Shown: positions 18,374-28,152 of the stretch, piece after piece
How positions within the stretch are numbered: the first letter of the stretch is position 1
How the letters are laid out: the number at the start of each line of letters is the position of its first letter
Notes under the pieces: generated by a model
Told to the model about the DNA's origin: nothing
The model's database searches: none
What the model saw: the letters and a program-made list of their open reading frames with translations, nothing else
Assembly (NCBI GenBank): GCA_029936875.1
Contig: JAPYRS010000015.1
Coordinates: forward strand, 1 to 32,846
Direction: 5' to 3'
From: Alphaproteobacteria bacterium
GTDB lineage: Bacteria; Pseudomonadota; Alphaproteobacteria; SHVP01
Length of the DNA stretch: 32,846 nucleotides
Position numbers and translations under genes: made by a program

Positions 18374-20296
18374 CTATGCGCGGGCAGGAAGTTCAGTCAC
18401 GTTGCTGTCCAGCAGGGCCAACGCAACTTCAGCAATTTGTGGCGCATTCAATCCCGCGGCAGCATACATCGCGAACGGCGCATCATGATCGATAAACCGG
18501 TCCGGCAACGTGAGCGTCCGAATCTTGAGGCCGGCGTCGAGGGCGCCGGTCCGCGAAAGCAATCCAAGGACATGACTGCCGAAACCACCTTCTGCGCCCT
18601 CCTCAACGGTAATCAGCGCGTCGTGCTCGGCGGCCAATTTCTGCACTAGGTCTTCATCGATTGGTTTTGCAAACCGCGCGTCAGCGACCGTTACCGAGTA
18701 CCCTTTTGCCGCTAATTGTTCAGCGGCAAGAAGACATTCAGAGAGGCGCGTCCCCAGTGACAGGAGCGCAATGTTTGTCCCTTCCTGAACGATCCGCCCC
18801 TTACCAATTTCCAGCGCTTCGCCTTTGTCTGGCATGGCGACGCCGACACCCTCACCGCGGGAGTAGCGAATGGCGCTGGGGCGGTCGTCAATCGCCACCG
18901 CCGTTGCCACCATGTGCCGCAACTCGGCTTCGTCGGACGGTGCCATCACCACAAATCCGGGAAGACATGTCAGATAATTAAGATCGAACGAACCCGCGTG
19001 GGTCGGACCATCGGCGCCGACGAGCCCGGCCCTGTCAATCGCAAACCGAACCGGAAGGCCCTGAATGGCAATGTCATGCACGACCTGATCATAAGCGCGC
19101 TGAAGGAAGGTTGAATAAATTGCAACAAACGGCTTGTACCCCTCGGTCGCGAGCCCGCCTGCAAATGTGACCGCGTGTTGTTCCGCGATACCGACATCGA
19201 AACAGCGATTGGGAAACCTGTCGGCAAAAAGATCGAGCCCGGTACCGGAGGGCATCGCCGCTGTTACGGCGACAATTGACGAATCCTGTTCCGCTTCCGC
19301 AATCAGACTGTCGGCAAAAACGCGGGTGTAACTCGGCGCCTTCGCTTTGCCCTTATTTTGCGCGCCGGTGATAATATCGAAACGGCCAACGCCGTGATAT
19401 TTGTCTTCCGACTGCTCAGCCGGATGATAGCCGCGGCCTTTTTCCGTCACGACATGAATTAGAACCGGCCCGGGCGTTTTGGCGTCGCGGACATTGCGCA
19501 ATACCGGCAACAAATGATCGAGGCGATGCCCATCGATCGGGCCGATGTAATAAAATCCGAGTTCCTCGAACAATGTTCCGCCGGTCGCCATGCCGCGCGC
19601 ATATTCTTCCATGCGTTTTGCCGTCCGCTCAAAACTTGCAGGCAAACGATGGGCGATCTTTTTCGCGGTCTGGCGGAAATTGCGGTAGCTCGGCGATGAG
19701 ATAAGGCGCGAGAGGTACGCGCTCATGGCACCGACCGGCTTGGCGATCGACATATCGTTGTCGTTTAGAATGACAATGAGGCGGCTGTCCATCGAACCGG
19801 CGTTGTTCATCGCCTCGTAAACCATGCCCGCGGTCATCGCGCCGTCGCCGATCACGCAAATTACATTGTTTGTTTTTTTGGAAAGGTCACGCGCGACGGC
19901 CATGCCAAGCCCCGCCGAGACGCTGGTCGACGCGTGGGCCGCACCAAAGGGATCAAATTCGCTTTCGCTCCGTTTCGTAAAGCCGGAAAGGCCACCGGGC
20001 TGTCGCAAGGTCCGAATGCGGTCACGGCGTCCGGTAAGAATTTTGTGCGGGTAACTTTGATGGCCGACGTCCCAGATCAGCCGATCCGAAGGCGTATCAA
20101 AGATGTAATGAAGGGCAACCGTTAGTTCGACAACACCGAGGCCCGCGCCGAGATGTCCGCCGGTGATCGACACCGCGGAAATAGTTTCCTGACGAAGATC
20201 ATCAGCCAGATCCTGGAGATCGGATTCAGGCAATTGCCGGAGATCCGAAGGGACGCGCACACGATCGAGAAGTGGCGTTTCGCTTTGGTTTTCCAC
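18374..20296 (-). CDS. dxs: 1-deoxy-D-xylulose-5-phosphate synthase
   Basis: 640 aa; [78 protein letters not shown]. Confidence 0.97.
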   Translation of the reverse strand: MENQSETPLLDRVRVPSDLRQLPESDLQDLADDLRQETISAVSITGGHLGAGLGVVELTVALHYIFDTPSDRLIWDVGHQSYPHKILTGRRDRIRTLRQPGGLSGFTKRSESEFDPFGAAHASTSVSAGLGMAVARDLSKKTNNVICVIGDGAMTAGMVYEAMNNAGSMDSRLIVILNDNDMSIAKPVGAMSAYLSRLISSPSYRNFRQTAKKIAHRLPASFERTAKRMEEYARGMATGGTLFEELGFYYIGPIDGHRLDHLLPVLRNVRDAKTPGPVLIHVVTEKGRGYHPAEQSEDKYHGVGRFDIITGAQNKGKAKAPSYTRVFADSLIAEAEQDSSIVAVTAAMPSGTGLDLFADRFPNRCFDVGIAEQHAVTFAGGLATEGYKPFVAIYSTFLQRAYDQVVHDIAIQGLPVRFAIDRAGLVGADGPTHAGSFDLNYLTCLPGFVVMAPSDEAELRHMVATAVAIDDRPSAIRYSRGEGVGVAMPDKGEALEIGKGRIVQEGTNIALLSLGTRLSECLLAAEQLAAKGYSVTVADARFAKPIDEDLVQKLAAEHDALITVEEGAEGGFGSHVLGLLSRTGALDAGLKIRTLTLPDRFIDHDAPFAMYAAAGLNAPQIAEVALALLDSNVTELPARA

Positions 20297-20320
20297 AGAA
20301 AAAATTACTTCAGTTGGCGG

Positions 20321-21217
20321 TCAGGAGACCCGGTTAATAGCAAAATTTGCGGTCGCGCGCAAAACATCACCCTTTTCGGCGAAGGACTTAAGATGGCCAA
20401 CGGCTTGATCTGCAAGCAATTCCGCCTGCCGCCGCGCGCCATCAATTCCCATCAAAGATACGTAGGTGGCTTTTCCGGCCACGCCATCCTTGCGCAGCCG
20501 TTTGCCGGCGACCGATTCCTTGCCTTCCGCATCGAGCAAATCATCCGCAATCTGAAAAGCGAGGCCGAGATCATGGGCATAGGAGAGAAGATATTGGCGC
20601 TGACGATCCGGGGCGCGGCCGAGAACCGCACCGGCCTCACAGGCAAAGGCGATTAGGGCGCCGGTTTTCAATTGCTGGAGACGGGTGACCTCGGGGATCG
20701 CCAGTGTTTCATTCTCGGCGGCAAGATCAATCATCTGCCCGCCCGCCATGCCGCGACTGCCGGCCGCATAGGCAAGCGCGCCAACAAGGGCCAGACGAAC
20801 TTCCGGATTTGAATGGGTTTCTTCATCCGACAGAACTTCAAACCCCAGCGCCTGTAACGCGTCGCCAGCAAGGATCGCAGTGGCTTCATCAAACTGAATA
20901 TGAACTGCGGGGCGACCGCGGCGGAGATCGTCATCATCCATGCACGGAAGATCGTCGTGGATCAACGAATAGGTATGAATGAGTTCCAGTGCCGCTGCGG
21001 CCCGCAAAGATGATCGCCGCGACACACCAAACATGTCCGCGCTGGCCACGAGCAGGAATGGCCGAATTCGTTTGCCGCCGGGAAGGGTCGCGTAACGCAT
21101 CGCCTCTGCCAATTGCGCTTCCGGCCCACCTGGCGTCGGCAAAACAGAACCGAGAACTTCGCCAACGGCCGCGCCGATTTCCTCAAGCGCCTGCTCGAAG
21201 GTCTCCGTATCGATCAA
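20321..21217 (-). CDS. ispA: Farnesyl/geranyl diphosphate synthase
   Basis: 298 aa; LIHDDLPCMDDDDLRRGRPAVH and AFQIADDLLD. Confidence 0.95.
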   Translation of the reverse strand: MIDTETFEQALEEIGAAVGEVLGSVLPTPGGPEAQLAEAMRYATLPGGKRIRPFLLVASADMFGVSRRSSLRAAAALELIHTYSLIHDDLPCMDDDDLRRGRPAVHIQFDEATAILAGDALQALGFEVLSDEETHSNPEVRLALVGALAYAAGSRGMAGGQMIDLAAENETLAIPEVTRLQQLKTGALIAFACEAGAVLGRAPDRQRQYLLSYAHDLGLAFQIADDLLDAEGKESVAGKRLRKDGVAGKATYVSLMGIDGARRQAELLADQAVGHLKSFAEKGDVLRATANFAINRVS

Positions 21218-21483
21218 TCGAGATCGGCGGGCTCAGTCGACACCTCGCCGCCGCCGTCGGTCACGATCCGGTCGACCTTTTCGCGCGCCGCATGAAGTTT
21301 TTGCTCACAATGCGCCTTGAGATGTGTGCCGCGCGAATAGATATCAATTGATTCCTCGAGCGAGACGTCACCGCCTTCGAGTTGTTCGACGATTTCTTCC
21401 AGCGACTCGAGTGCTGCCTCGAAGCTGAGCTTCTTGATGTCAGCCGGAATTTGCGTGCTTTTTGCGGTTGCGGGCTTGGCCAT
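21214..21483 (-). CDS. xseB: Exodeoxyribonuclease VII small subunit
   Basis: 89 aa from MAKPATAKS; LSFEAALESLEEIVEQLEGGDVSLEESIDIYSRGTHLKAHCEQKLHAA; 4-nt overlap with ispA. Confidence 0.94.
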   Translation of the reverse strand: MAKPATAKSTQIPADIKKLSFEAALESLEEIVEQLEGGDVSLEESIDIYSRGTHLKAHCEQKLHAAREKVDRIVTDGGGEVSTEPADLD

Positions 21484-21571
21484 TGGGCGTCTCCTTAGCG
21501 GCGGCAATCATAAATCCGCACCCCGGTCTCGGCAATAGGTGACAACACGCCTTTGTTTAGGCTTCCGTCAC

Positions 21572-21613
21572 GGCGCCGACATCAAGGCGCCGACATCAAG
21601 GCGCCGACATGAG
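21572..21613. repeat. 14-bp tandem repeat, 3 copies (GGCGCCGACATCAA x2, then GGCGCCGACATGAG)
   Basis: Copies at 21572-21585, 21586-21599, 21600-21613; includes the stop codon of the HDAC-family gene. Confidence 0.95.
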
Positions 21614-22511
21614 CGCCAACGCTATTGCCGAGCGCATCAAAGTTGTAGCCACCCTCCAGCACCGACACGACCCGACCGTCACAGCAGTCAGTGGCGAGCG
21701 CGAGCAGCACCGATGTCGCCCAAACATAATCCGCCTCGGTTAGGTTGAGATCACCCAAGGGATCATCAAGGTGAGCATCGAAACCAGCCGAGATGAATAG
21801 AAAGTCTGGATCAAATGATTTTAGGCGGGGCAAAACGATTTTTTCCATGCCCTGCCTAAATTCGGCCGAACCGGACCCGGCCAACAGCGGCACGTTGACG
21901 ATGTTGCCGACGCCGACTTCATCTGCCGCGCCAGTGCCGGGGTAATGCGGAAACTGATGGGTTGAGGCAAAAAAGTAATCTTCATCGGCAGCAAAGAAAC
22001 TTTGTGTTCCGTTGCCGTGGTGAACATCGAAATCGATCACCGCGACCCGGCCAAGCCCGAGCGCGTGGCGCGCATGGGCGGCACCGATTGCCACATTATT
22101 GAAGACGCAGAAACCCATCGCCTTGTCACGCTCAGCATGATGTCCGGGCGGTCGAATAGCGCAAAAAGCATTTTGAACATCGCCCGAATGAACGGCATCC
22201 ACTGCCGCTGTAACCGCCCCGGCGGCACGCAATACGGCTTCCTGCGACCCATTTGAGACCACCGTATCGGGATCAAGATGGGCGCGGCCTTCCTGCGGAA
22301 TCCTGTCGAATACAGAGTCGATATAATCCACCGAATGGACGCGGGCGATAGCGGCGCGGTCCACTTCCGGCGGTGTGCGCCGGTCCAGCGCGCCAAATTT
22401 CTCATCCGACAACGATTTATTCACGGCCCGGAGACGATCAGGACATTCCGGATGGTTGGATCCGGTATCGTGTTCGAGAAAACACGCGTGGGTGAAATAA
22501 GCGGTGGTCAT
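21582..22511 (-). CDS. Histone deacetylase family protein (class II HDAC/acetylpolyamine amidohydrolase-like)
   Basis: 309 aa from MTTAYFTHACF; IRPPGHHAERDKAMGFCVFNNVAIGAAHA, VAVIDFDVHHGNGTQ, FISAGFDAHLDDPLGDLNL. Confidence 0.94.
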   Translation of the reverse strand: MTTAYFTHACFLEHDTGSNHPECPDRLRAVNKSLSDEKFGALDRRTPPEVDRAAIARVHSVDYIDSVFDRIPQEGRAHLDPDTVVSNGSQEAVLRAAGAVTAAVDAVHSGDVQNAFCAIRPPGHHAERDKAMGFCVFNNVAIGAAHARHALGLGRVAVIDFDVHHGNGTQSFFAADEDYFFASTHQFPHYPGTGAADEVGVGNIVNVPLLAGSGSAEFRQGMEKIVLPRLKSFDPDFLFISAGFDAHLDDPLGDLNLTEADYVWATSVLLALATDCCDGRVVSVLEGGYNFDALGNSVGAHVGALMSAP

Positions 22512-22565
22512 TGATTCACATGGACACACCCCGGCAAGGCCGGGCAATTACAAGGTTCCAGAAAA

Positions 22566-24272
22566 CTATTGCGCGGCTGCGCCTTTGGCCGGATGCGCCG
22601 CCTCATATATCGCCGTTTCTTCGGCGACCAATTCCTTCTTCGACAGTTTGCCTATCATGGTCTTGGGAAGTTCCGACCGGAATTCGACTGATTTCGGAAT
22701 TTCGTGTTTGCCGATGACATCGCGCAGAAATGCGATCAACCCATCCGAATCGAGCGACTGACCCTCGCGTAATTTCACGAAAGCCTTGACCGACTGACCC
22801 GAATATTCATCCGGAATGCCAATCACGGTCACCTCTTCGACAGCCGGATGCTGGTAGATGCCTTCTTCGACATTGCGCGGATAGACGTTGAACCCCGAGA
22901 CCAGAACCAGGTCTTTTATGCGATCAATGATGAAGGTGTAACCGTCTTCATCCATGTATCCGACATCGCCTGAGTGAAAGCGGCCACCAACCATTGCCGA
23001 TGCGGTCGCTTCCTCCCGGCCCCAATAGCCCTTCATGACCTGTGGCCCGGTGATGCAGATTTCGCCGATCTCGCCCTGCGCCAGCACCTTATGCGGGTCA
23101 TCACGGTCGGTTATTTCAATGATTGTCCCCGGCAACGGAATGCCGACTGAATTTTCTTTGTTGGCGCCTTCCATCGGATTAGCGGTCGCGACCGGCGCCG
23201 TTTCCGTCAAGCCATAACCTTCAACCACAGTACAACCCGTTAGCTCTTCAAAGCGCTGCCGCACATCAAGCGGCAACGGCGCACCACCCGACAGACAGGC
23301 TTTGATGGAGGTCAGGTCATAATTGGCGAGATCCGGATAATTGTTGATCGCCGAATACATTGTCGGTACGCCCGGAAAGATGGTTGGCTTTTTGGCGACG
23401 ATATCTTTCAGCACCGGCACCAGTTCAAAGCGCGGATGCATGATAATTTCCGCGCCGACGTAAAGGCTCTGGTTCATCACGACAGTCATCGCGAAAACAT
23501 GGAAGAAGGGGAGCACGCCCATCATGCGTTCCTTGCCCGGTTCCAGCGACGTGAACCAGCACACACTTTGCTGGACGTTGTAGTAAAGGTTTGCGTGCGT
23601 CAGCATCGCGCCTTTGGAAACGCCCGTCGTGCCGCCGGTATATTGAAGCACGGCGACATCATTCTCGGGATCAATTTCAACCGGCGCATAGGCACCGTCA
23701 TTATTTATCAATTCGCGAAATGAGACGTGCCGTGAATCGTTTGGCACTTTCGCCACGTCCTTTGATTTGGCGATCGGATAGAGAAGATTCTTCGGAAACG
23801 GCAACACTTCCGGCAACGTGCCAACGACCAGCGTCGTCACACGGCTTTTTTCCAGCATCGCCCGCATCTTCGGGTAAAGGACATTGAGGTTGAGTGTGAC
23901 CATGATGTCGGTATGCGAGTCTTCGATCTGGTGGAGAAGTTCCGGTTCCGCATAAAGCGGGCTGAAATTCACCACCGTCCCGCCGGCTTTCAGAATTCCG
24001 AAATAGGAGACGATGAACTGCGGGCAATTGGGTAGGAAGATTCCAACTTTGGTCCCTTTTCCAACACCAAGTTTTTGAAATCCAGCGGCGGCGCGGTTCA
24101 CCATGTCGGCGATCTGGGAGTAGGTAAATTTGCGGCCCAGAAAATCGATGCACGGCCTATTGCCAAATTTATGGGCCGAATCATCGATTAGCGCGAATAA
24201 GGGTTTCAGCGCTAACGGTTCGTTCCAGTCGATGCCTTCGGGGTAAACTTTGTCCCAGAGTTGTTCGCTCAT
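22566..24272 (-). CDS. Long-chain fatty acid-CoA ligase (FadD-like)
   Basis: 568 aa; LQYTGGTTGVSKGAMLTHAN, EGYGLTETAPV, GDVGYMDEDGYTFIIDRIKDLVLVSGFNVYPRNVE. Confidence 0.93.
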   Translation of the reverse strand: MSEQLWDKVYPEGIDWNEPLALKPLFALIDDSAHKFGNRPCIDFLGRKFTYSQIADMVNRAAAGFQKLGVGKGTKVGIFLPNCPQFIVSYFGILKAGGTVVNFSPLYAEPELLHQIEDSHTDIMVTLNLNVLYPKMRAMLEKSRVTTLVVGTLPEVLPFPKNLLYPIAKSKDVAKVPNDSRHVSFRELINNDGAYAPVEIDPENDVAVLQYTGGTTGVSKGAMLTHANLYYNVQQSVCWFTSLEPGKERMMGVLPFFHVFAMTVVMNQSLYVGAEIIMHPRFELVPVLKDIVAKKPTIFPGVPTMYSAINNYPDLANYDLTSIKACLSGGAPLPLDVRQRFEELTGCTVVEGYGLTETAPVATANPMEGANKENSVGIPLPGTIIEITDRDDPHKVLAQGEIGEICITGPQVMKGYWGREEATASAMVGGRFHSGDVGYMDEDGYTFIIDRIKDLVLVSGFNVYPRNVEEGIYQHPAVEEVTVIGIPDEYSGQSVKAFVKLREGQSLDSDGLIAFLRDVIGKHEIPKSVEFRSELPKTMIGKLSKKELVAEETAIYEAAHPAKGAAAQ

Positions 24273-24453
24273 GCTTATCCTCCCGCGACCTTGGAGCGGC
24301 CGCTTTATCCGGGAATGCTATCGCGAATTGGGCGTTCCTGCCAGCCAATCCGGGGCCCGGACAAGGCCGCCCCGCTTGCTGTAAATTGAGTCTTCCCGCC
24401 AGAATTGCTGCTTCCGCCTTCCCGCTCCTGACCCCACCGATCACGCTTTCACA

Positions 24454-25293
24454 ATGACCCTGCTCGCATTGGTCCTGATATTGGCCGCGGCCCTCATGCA
24501 CGCGACCTGGAATTCACTGATCAAACTCAGTGGAGACGGGCTGGTCACGACCGCCCTGATGATGGGAATTGGCGGGCTGATCGGCATTCCGGTCGCGTTT
24601 TTTGTGCCCTTCCCGAACCTTGAAGTCTGGCTGGTTCTCGGCGTCTCCGGGTTAGTGCACGTCGGCTATATCTTCTTTTTGTTGCGCGCCTACAGCCACG
24701 GTGACCTGAGTAAAGTTTATCCGATTGCCCGAGGCACGGCGCCCCTCCTATTGGCACTGGTCGCCTGGATCGCCATTGGCGAGGGGCTTTCCAACACCGG
24801 CATTGTCGCCATCGTCCTGATTTCAGGCGGCATTATCAGCCTCTCGTACTCAAATGGACGGGCAAGCCACGCTGAGAGGAAAGCCGTCCTCTATGCGTTC
24901 GCAACGTCGATGTTTATTGCGTCCTATACATTTATTGATGGATTTGGTGCGCGTCTTGCCGAGAGCCCGCACAGCTTCGTCGTCTGGTTGTTCATCACCC
25001 AAGGTATCGTATTTGTCGGGGCCGCACTTCTTTTTCGTCGCGGCGCGTTTCTCAGCCTCGCAAAACAGGAAAGATTTCGCGGCGCGGCAGGCGGCGTACT
25101 CAGCCTCGCCGCTTACTGGATCGTCGTTTGGGCGTTGGCCGCAGGCGCAATGGCACCGGTTGCGGCGCTACGCGAAACAAGCGTCGTTTTCGCCGCCATT
25201 ATTGGCGCGATTTTTCTCAAAGAATCCTTTGGCATTTGGCGGATTGTTGCCGCCGCCACCGTCGCCGCCGGGGTCTTGCTATCACAGGTGTGA
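24454..25293 (+). CDS. EamA/DMT-superfamily transporter
   Basis: 279 aa, multiple hydrophobic helices; YPIARGTAPLLLALVAWIAIGE and LRETSVVFAAIIGAIFLKE. Confidence 0.9.
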   Translation: MTLLALVLILAAALMHATWNSLIKLSGDGLVTTALMMGIGGLIGIPVAFFVPFPNLEVWLVLGVSGLVHVGYIFFLLRAYSHGDLSKVYPIARGTAPLLLALVAWIAIGEGLSNTGIVAIVLISGGIISLSYSNGRASHAERKAVLYAFATSMFIASYTFIDGFGARLAESPHSFVVWLFITQGIVFVGAALLFRRGAFLSLAKQERFRGAAGGVLSLAAYWIVVWALAAGAMAPVAALRETSVVFAAIIGAIFLKESFGIWRIVAAATVAAGVLLSQV

Positions 25294-25324
25294 CCTAGCG
25301 TCCATTGACCTATCTACCCGTGAG

Positions 25325-26122
25325 CTAACGCCCCTTGAATTCTGGCGCGCGTTTTTCCAAAAATGCCGTGACGCCCTCGACAAAATCATCACTCGCGGCA
25401 GCGGCGGCAAAATGTTCGACCTCTTCCTCCAATTGATCAGCGATATTGGAATGAAGCGAACGATTGAGCAGCGCTTTGGTGCGGCCAATCGCACCGGTCG
25501 CACTATTGGCGAGACGGGTTGCCAATTTATTGACGGCATCGTCGAGTTCCGCCACCGGCACAACGCGATTGATAATGCCAAGTTCGAGCGCCGTTTGTGC
25601 ATCAAACCTGTCATTCAGGAAGGCAATCTCTTTTGCTTTTTTCAGCCCGACGATGCGCGGCAGAAAGAATGTCGAGGATCCATCCGGGCTGAGCCCGATC
25701 GCGCCGTAGGCCATGGTGAATTTGGAATCGTCAGCCGCAATCGTGATATCCGACATCAGCACGAAACTTAGGCCGATGCCTGCTGCCGCACCTTGAACGC
25801 GGGTGATAACCGGTTGCCGAAGCCGGGCAAAACCAAGCAGCGCGATGTGAACTCCCTGCAGAAACTCGCGGTAATAGCGGCGCCGCTCTTCCGCTTCCAT
25901 CGTCACCAGTTCCTTGAACATGGTGATGTCGCCGCCGGCGCAGAAATGATCGCCGGTGCCGCGCAACACCACGCAGCGAATGCTTTCATCGACTTCGATT
26001 TTTCCGACGATCTCGTTCAGCGTGTTGCGAAAATCTTCGTTGACCGCGTTCAAAACTTCCGGGCGGTTCAGCGTGATGGTGGCAATCGCCCCCTCCACAT
26101 CAAATAGAATTGGATCACTCAT
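25325..26122 (-). CDS. Enoyl-CoA hydratase/isomerase (crotonase) family protein, PaaG-like active-site pattern
   Basis: 265 aa; FCAGGDITMFKEL, QGAAAGIGLSFVLMSDITIAADDSKFTMAYGAIGLSPDGSSTFFLPRIVG. Confidence 0.9.
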   Translation of the reverse strand: MSDPILFDVEGAIATITLNRPEVLNAVNEDFRNTLNEIVGKIEVDESIRCVVLRGTGDHFCAGGDITMFKELVTMEAEERRRYYREFLQGVHIALLGFARLRQPVITRVQGAAAGIGLSFVLMSDITIAADDSKFTMAYGAIGLSPDGSSTFFLPRIVGLKKAKEIAFLNDRFDAQTALELGIINRVVPVAELDDAVNKLATRLANSATGAIGRTKALLNRSLHSNIADQLEEEVEHFAAAAASDDFVEGVTAFLEKRAPEFKGR

Positions 26123-26176
26123 GGGCTGTTCCTCCGAAAGAATTGATTGTTAGGTTGGTAAACGTCGCGGGCAATA

Positions 26177-27979
26177 TCACGCGTCGAGCATTTCGTCGGT
26201 AACAGCATAGAGTGACTGGGCACCGCGCGTGACCGGACCCAACAATGCGGCGGCCTGCGGCAGCACCTGTTCGGCATAAAACCGGGCAGTGGCAATCTTG
26301 CCTTTATAGAAGTCGGATTCGTTGCTGCCTGCGTCCAACTGTTTCTTTGCGGCGATGGCTGAACGTGCCAGCACGCCGCCGCCCGCCACCGTGCCAAATA
26401 ATTTGAGGAACGCCGTCGCCCCGGCCGCCGCGTCATCGGGATCGCTGCCAAGCGCAGAGCGGAGCCAATCGGCGGCACTCGACAGGGCCGCCTCGCCGCC
26501 TGCCAATTGCTGACGAATGACTTCGAGGTCGGCATCACCTGTGGCCGCCAATGCGCCGTCGAGGTCACGAAGGTCTGAAACATAATCGTCAAAGGCCACG
26601 CCGCCGTTGAGCAATAATTTTCGCGCGACCAGATCGAGCGCCTGAATGCCGTTGGTGCCTTCGTAAATCGGCGCAATGCGGGCATCGCGGTAATACTGGG
26701 CAGCGCCCGCCTCTTCAACAAAACCCATGCCACCCAGCACCTGCACACCGAGGGACGCGACTTCGACGCCGGTATCGGTGCACCAGGCCTTGATGATCGG
26801 CGTCAATAAATCGACGACGCCCTGGTTCTGCGCGCGGACGGCTTCGTCGGCATGGTGTCGAGACTTGTCGAACGCTGTACCAACAGAAAGTGCCAACCCA
26901 CGCATGGCCTCGACCTGAGATTTCATCAGCAACAACATGCGGCGAACATCGGGGTGCTGGGTGATCGCTGCGCTCTCGCCCTTTGGCGTGTCCGAACGGC
27001 GACCCTGACGGCGATCTTTTGCAAACGCCAACGCATGGCGGTAGGCGCGATCCGCAATCGCTAAACCCTGAATGCCGACCATGATCCGGGCAAGGTTCAT
27101 CATCGTGAACATGCAGCGCATGCCGTTGTTTTCACCGCCGATCATGTATGCGACAGCGCCGTCTTTTTCCCCGAACGCCATCACTGCCGTCGGGCTCGCA
27201 TGAATGCCGAGTTTTTCTTCGAGCGAAATTGCATAGGCATCGTTGTGGGCACCGAGCGAGCCATCGTCCTGCACGAGAAACTTGGGCACGACGAAAAGGG
27301 AAATGCCTTTGGTGCCGGGCGGGCTGCCGGGTGTCCGCGCGAGAACCATATGAATAATGTTGTCGGTCAGATCGTGGTCGCCGTAGGAAATAAAAATCTT
27401 CGTGCCCTTGAGGAGGTAGCTTCCGTCTCCTTGCAGCGAAGCGCTTGCCCGAAGCGCACCGACATCGGAGCCAGCCTGCGGTTCGGTCAGGTTCATTGTG
27501 CCTGCCCATTCGCCGGAAACGAGCTTGGGCAAATAGCGCGTCTTCATATCGTCGTCGCCGTGTGCAATCAGTGCTTCGACCGCGCTCATCGTGAGGACCG
27601 GACCCAAACTGAAAGCCGTGCTCGCCGACGTCATCATTTCCATGACCGCCAGGTACATGGTGAACGGAAGACCCTGCCCGCCCGCTGATTCCGGGAACAT
27701 GAGCGCGCCCCAACCGCCATCGACGAAGGCCTTGTAGGCATCAATAAATCCATCGGGCGTAATCACATCGCCGTCGACCAGTTTTGAACCTTCACGGTCC
27801 GCCGACTGATTGAGCGGGCCAATAACGCCGACACAAAGTTTTGCAGCCTCTTCGAGCACAGCATCGACCAGATCCGGACTTGCGGCCTCAAAACCGTCGA
27901 GTGCCGCGACCGACAAAAAGTCGACCACTTCATTCAAATTGAAACGGAGATCACGAAGGGGCGCGGTATATTCTGACAT
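26177..27979 (-). CDS. Acyl-CoA dehydrogenase with extended C-terminal domain (DmdC-like)
   Basis: 600 aa; YTAPLRDLRFNLNEVVDF N-terminus, MNLTEPQAGSDVGAL, QVLGGMGFVEEAGAAQYYRDARIAPIYEGTNGIQALDL. Confidence 0.9.
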   Translation of the reverse strand: MSEYTAPLRDLRFNLNEVVDFLSVAALDGFEAASPDLVDAVLEEAAKLCVGVIGPLNQSADREGSKLVDGDVITPDGFIDAYKAFVDGGWGALMFPESAGGQGLPFTMYLAVMEMMTSASTAFSLGPVLTMSAVEALIAHGDDDMKTRYLPKLVSGEWAGTMNLTEPQAGSDVGALRASASLQGDGSYLLKGTKIFISYGDHDLTDNIIHMVLARTPGSPPGTKGISLFVVPKFLVQDDGSLGAHNDAYAISLEEKLGIHASPTAVMAFGEKDGAVAYMIGGENNGMRCMFTMMNLARIMVGIQGLAIADRAYRHALAFAKDRRQGRRSDTPKGESAAITQHPDVRRMLLLMKSQVEAMRGLALSVGTAFDKSRHHADEAVRAQNQGVVDLLTPIIKAWCTDTGVEVASLGVQVLGGMGFVEEAGAAQYYRDARIAPIYEGTNGIQALDLVARKLLLNGGVAFDDYVSDLRDLDGALAATGDADLEVIRQQLAGGEAALSSAADWLRSALGSDPDDAAAGATAFLKLFGTVAGGGVLARSAIAAKKQLDAGSNESDFYKGKIATARFYAEQVLPQAAALLGPVTRGAQSLYAVTDEMLDA

Positions 27980-28152
27980 TCAACTTCCGGGCATTATTTG
28001 AAATGGACCAGCCTCAGGCTTGACCACGCAGGTAAGCGACCCTTAAGTAGCGCCAACTTCGCAACCCTTCAAGCGACGCGATGCGGGTCGCACCTTTCTT
28101 TAAATGCGGCAAACACACCCAGCCGCTGGAACCCAAGGCAACAGGACGTTCA

